Shown: positions 62,403-64,000 of the stretch, one piece after another
How positions within the stretch are numbered: the stretch's first letter is position 1
Layout: each line of letters opens with the position of its first letter
Assembly (NCBI GenBank): GCA_030068145.1
Contig: JAPJBO010000772.1
Location: forward strand, 1-64,000
Direction of reading: 5' to 3'
DNA from: Diplonema papillatum
Taxonomy: Eukaryota > Euglenozoa > Diplonemea > Diplonemida > Diplonemidae
Length of the DNA stretch: 64,000 nucleotides
Made by a program: the position numbers and the translations under genes
The notes under the pieces: generated by a model
Database searches by the model: none
What the model was told of the DNA's origin: nothing
The model's input: the letters and a program-made list of their open reading frames with translations, nothing else

Positions 62403-63360
62403 CACCAGAACTTTGCTTCACCCGAACTTCGCCCGAACTTTGCTTCGCCCGAACTTTGCTTCACCAGAACTTTGCTTCACCCGAACTTAGCTCCACCCGA
62501 ACTTAGCTTCGCCCGAACTTTGTTTCGCCCGATCTTAGCTTCACCAGAACTTTGCTTCACCCGAACTTTGCTTCCCCAGAACTTAGCTTCGCCCGGACTT
62601 TGCTTCGCCCGAACTTTGCTTCACCAGAACTTAGCTTCGCCCGAACTTTGCTTCGCCCGAACTTTGCTTCCCCAGAACTTTGTTTCGCCCGAACTTTGCT
62701 TCACCAGAACTTTGCTTCATCCGAACTTTGCTTCCCCCAGAACTTAGCTTCGCCCGGACTTTGTTTCGCCCGAACTTAGCTTGACCCGAACTTTGCTTCG
62801 CCCGAACTTTGCTTCACCAGAACTTAGCTTCGCCCGAACTTTGCTTCGCCCGAACTTTGCTTCCCCCAGAACTTTGTTTCGCTTCGCGAACTTTGCTTCA
62901 CCAGAACTTTGCTTCATCCGAAATTAGCTTCGCCCAGAACTTTGCTTCGCCCGAACTTTGTTCGCCCGAACTTTGTTCGCCCGAACTTAGCTTCACCAGA
63001 ACTTTGCTTCACCCGAACTTAGCTTCGCCCGAACTTTGCTTCACCAGAACTTAGCTTCGCCCGAACTTTGCTTCACCCGAACTTAGCTTCGCCGAACTTT
63101 GTTTCGCCCGATCTTAGCTTCACCAGAACGTCCGAACTTTGCTTCACCCAGAACTTAGCTTCGCCCGGACTTTGTTTCGCCCGAACTTAGCTTCACCTTC
63201 GCCCGAACTTTGCTTCATCAGAACTTTGCTCACCCGAACTTAGCTTCGCCCGAACTTTGCTTCGCCCGAACTTTGTTTCGCCCGAACTTAGCTTCACCCG
63301 AACTTTGCTTTACCAGAACTTAGCATTGCCCGAACTTAGCTTCGCCCGAACTTTGCTGTT
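62403..63360 (+). repeat. Expanded CGAACTT minisatellite, ~960 bp
   Basis: About sixty 16-bp half-units alternate between CTTCGCCCGAACTTTG and CTTCACCAGAACTTAG with single-base variants. The same units are few at 29590, 33200-33340 and 50251-50700, so copy number varies strongly between members of the family. All frames are open as repeat products only. Confidence 0.9.
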
Positions 63361-63490
63361 CCCCGAACTTTAACTGCTGCCTCCAGTCTCGCCACGCGCC
63401 GGCCTTAGCCGAGCGCACGTACTTTTTTTAATTCGGGACCAAGCTTGGTACTGAAGCAACGAACTAACGGAGCCTCAGCTGGAAAGCCGT
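63361..63490 (+). repeat. Composite repeat tail, then AATTCGGGACC module
   Basis: CTGCTGCCTCCAGTCTCGCC, CGCCGGCCTTAGCCGAGCGC and ACGTACTT end the repeat. It continues directly into the T-run-headed AATTCGGGACCAAGCTTGGT module seen at 59083. Confidence 0.7.
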
Positions 63491-63492
63491 AA

Positions 63493-64000
63493 TTTTTTCA
63501 CGAAGCTGAGCTCTGTAAGGGAGAGGCTACCCTCCCCCCCCAGCCCGAAACCAGTTCCGAGCAGGTGTCCCGGACGCAGGTGGATCTACCAGTTGACAGT
63601 GCCGAACCTTTGCTGCAGGCGCCGCAGCCGCACGACACTCCGCTGCCCCTAGTACCACCCCCCGCTACCCGTTCCCCTTCCCCCGCTAAGCCCCGGTCGG
63701 CCCTGAAGACTGGGAAGGGACCCAACACCAAGGACACGGCCGAGCGTGCTGCACGGGAGAGGTCTCTGCTGCGGAAACGATCGGCACGTCCCGCTGTGGA
63801 ACCAGCGCCCCTGCCGCCCACAGCCGAGCCGCCCCGACCCCAATGCACCCCCGAGCTTCGGGCGGATCAACCGCAAACTCCTGACCCCGCCCTCGCCACC
63901 AGAGCCACCGTCGCGGGCCGGGGCAGAAGTCCGTTTGCGGAGTATCCCCCCCCGCGATCCCGCAGCGCTCCCGAGAGCCTCACCCCGCAGGGTCCGAGGG
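63493..64000 (+). CDS. Open reading frame running off the window, Pro/Ser/Arg-rich
   Basis: After a stop at 63490-63492 the frame stays open for 169 codons to the window edge. It reads RSALKTGKGPNTKDTAERAA and later basic, proline-rich sequence (SPFAEYPPPRSRSAPES). It has no ATG near the start and no recognised domain. It may be the N-terminal (gag-like) region of another retroelement whose 5' end was cut. Minus-strand ORFs here are less plausible. Confidence 0.3.

Noticed and set aside
62403..63360. CRISPR array, or a repetitive protein of ARTLLHPNFASPEL type
   Set aside because: Units are contiguous with no unique spacers and vary in the manner of a minisatellite; ORFs are open in several frames. 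The context is eukaryotic.

Overview
This window looks like nuclear DNA of a GC-rich eukaryote. It holds at least one likely GT-AG intron, LINE-type retrotransposons, tRNA-derived repeats, minisatellites and a fragment resembling eukaryotic small-subunit rRNA. There are no operons or other bacterial gene organisation. I cannot name the organism; a protist or alga would fit the sparse GC-rich genes in repeat-packed DNA, but that is inference.

Only two host-like genes are convincing. One is a flavin amine oxidase (15282-17168), preceded by three decayed tandem copies of its own 5' region. The other is a small two-exon ankyrin-repeat gene (25074-27163). A 101-codon ORF at the left edge (15-320) has a decayed relative just upstream of the ankyrin gene, and both share the ankyrin gene's leader, so the two loci are old segmental duplicates.

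Layout. 1-13300: repeats, including a truncated LINE-like family with 17- and 19-bp target-site duplications (TSDs), an SSU-rRNA-like fragment, a coding-looking minus-strand stretch with 102-bp repeats, and a minisatellite. 13350-17170: amine oxidase locus. 17930-22180: decayed minus-strand APE-type LINE. 22180-24640: remnants, including a frameshifted RNase H. 24640-27163: ankyrin locus. 27164-33750: short dispersed repeats and tRNA-derived composite repeats. 33920-41110: RLE-type LINE (reverse transcriptase plus restriction-like endonuclease) followed by an internally deleted LINE that keeps RNase H. 41546-45236 and 46920-49481: two DNA transposons with CAGTG termini; the second splits an RLE LINE copy exactly. 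50251-57860: a nearly complete ~7-kb RLE LINE with one 2247-codon ORF. 58149-63425: LINE fragments, tail-to-tail RLE copies and a ~1-kb expansion of a CGAACTT minisatellite. 63493-64000: an open reading frame running off the window.

The most unusual system is the RLE LINE family. Its polyprotein carries two tandem 2A-like motifs (DVERNPGP and DIHPNPGP in one copy; a degenerate one plus DIHPNPGP in the other) between a zinc-finger N-terminal region and the reverse transcriptase. It also has a long proline-rich insertion between RT motifs B and C. Several copies abut poly(A) or poly(T) runs of other elements. All calls come from reading the sequence; no database search was possible.
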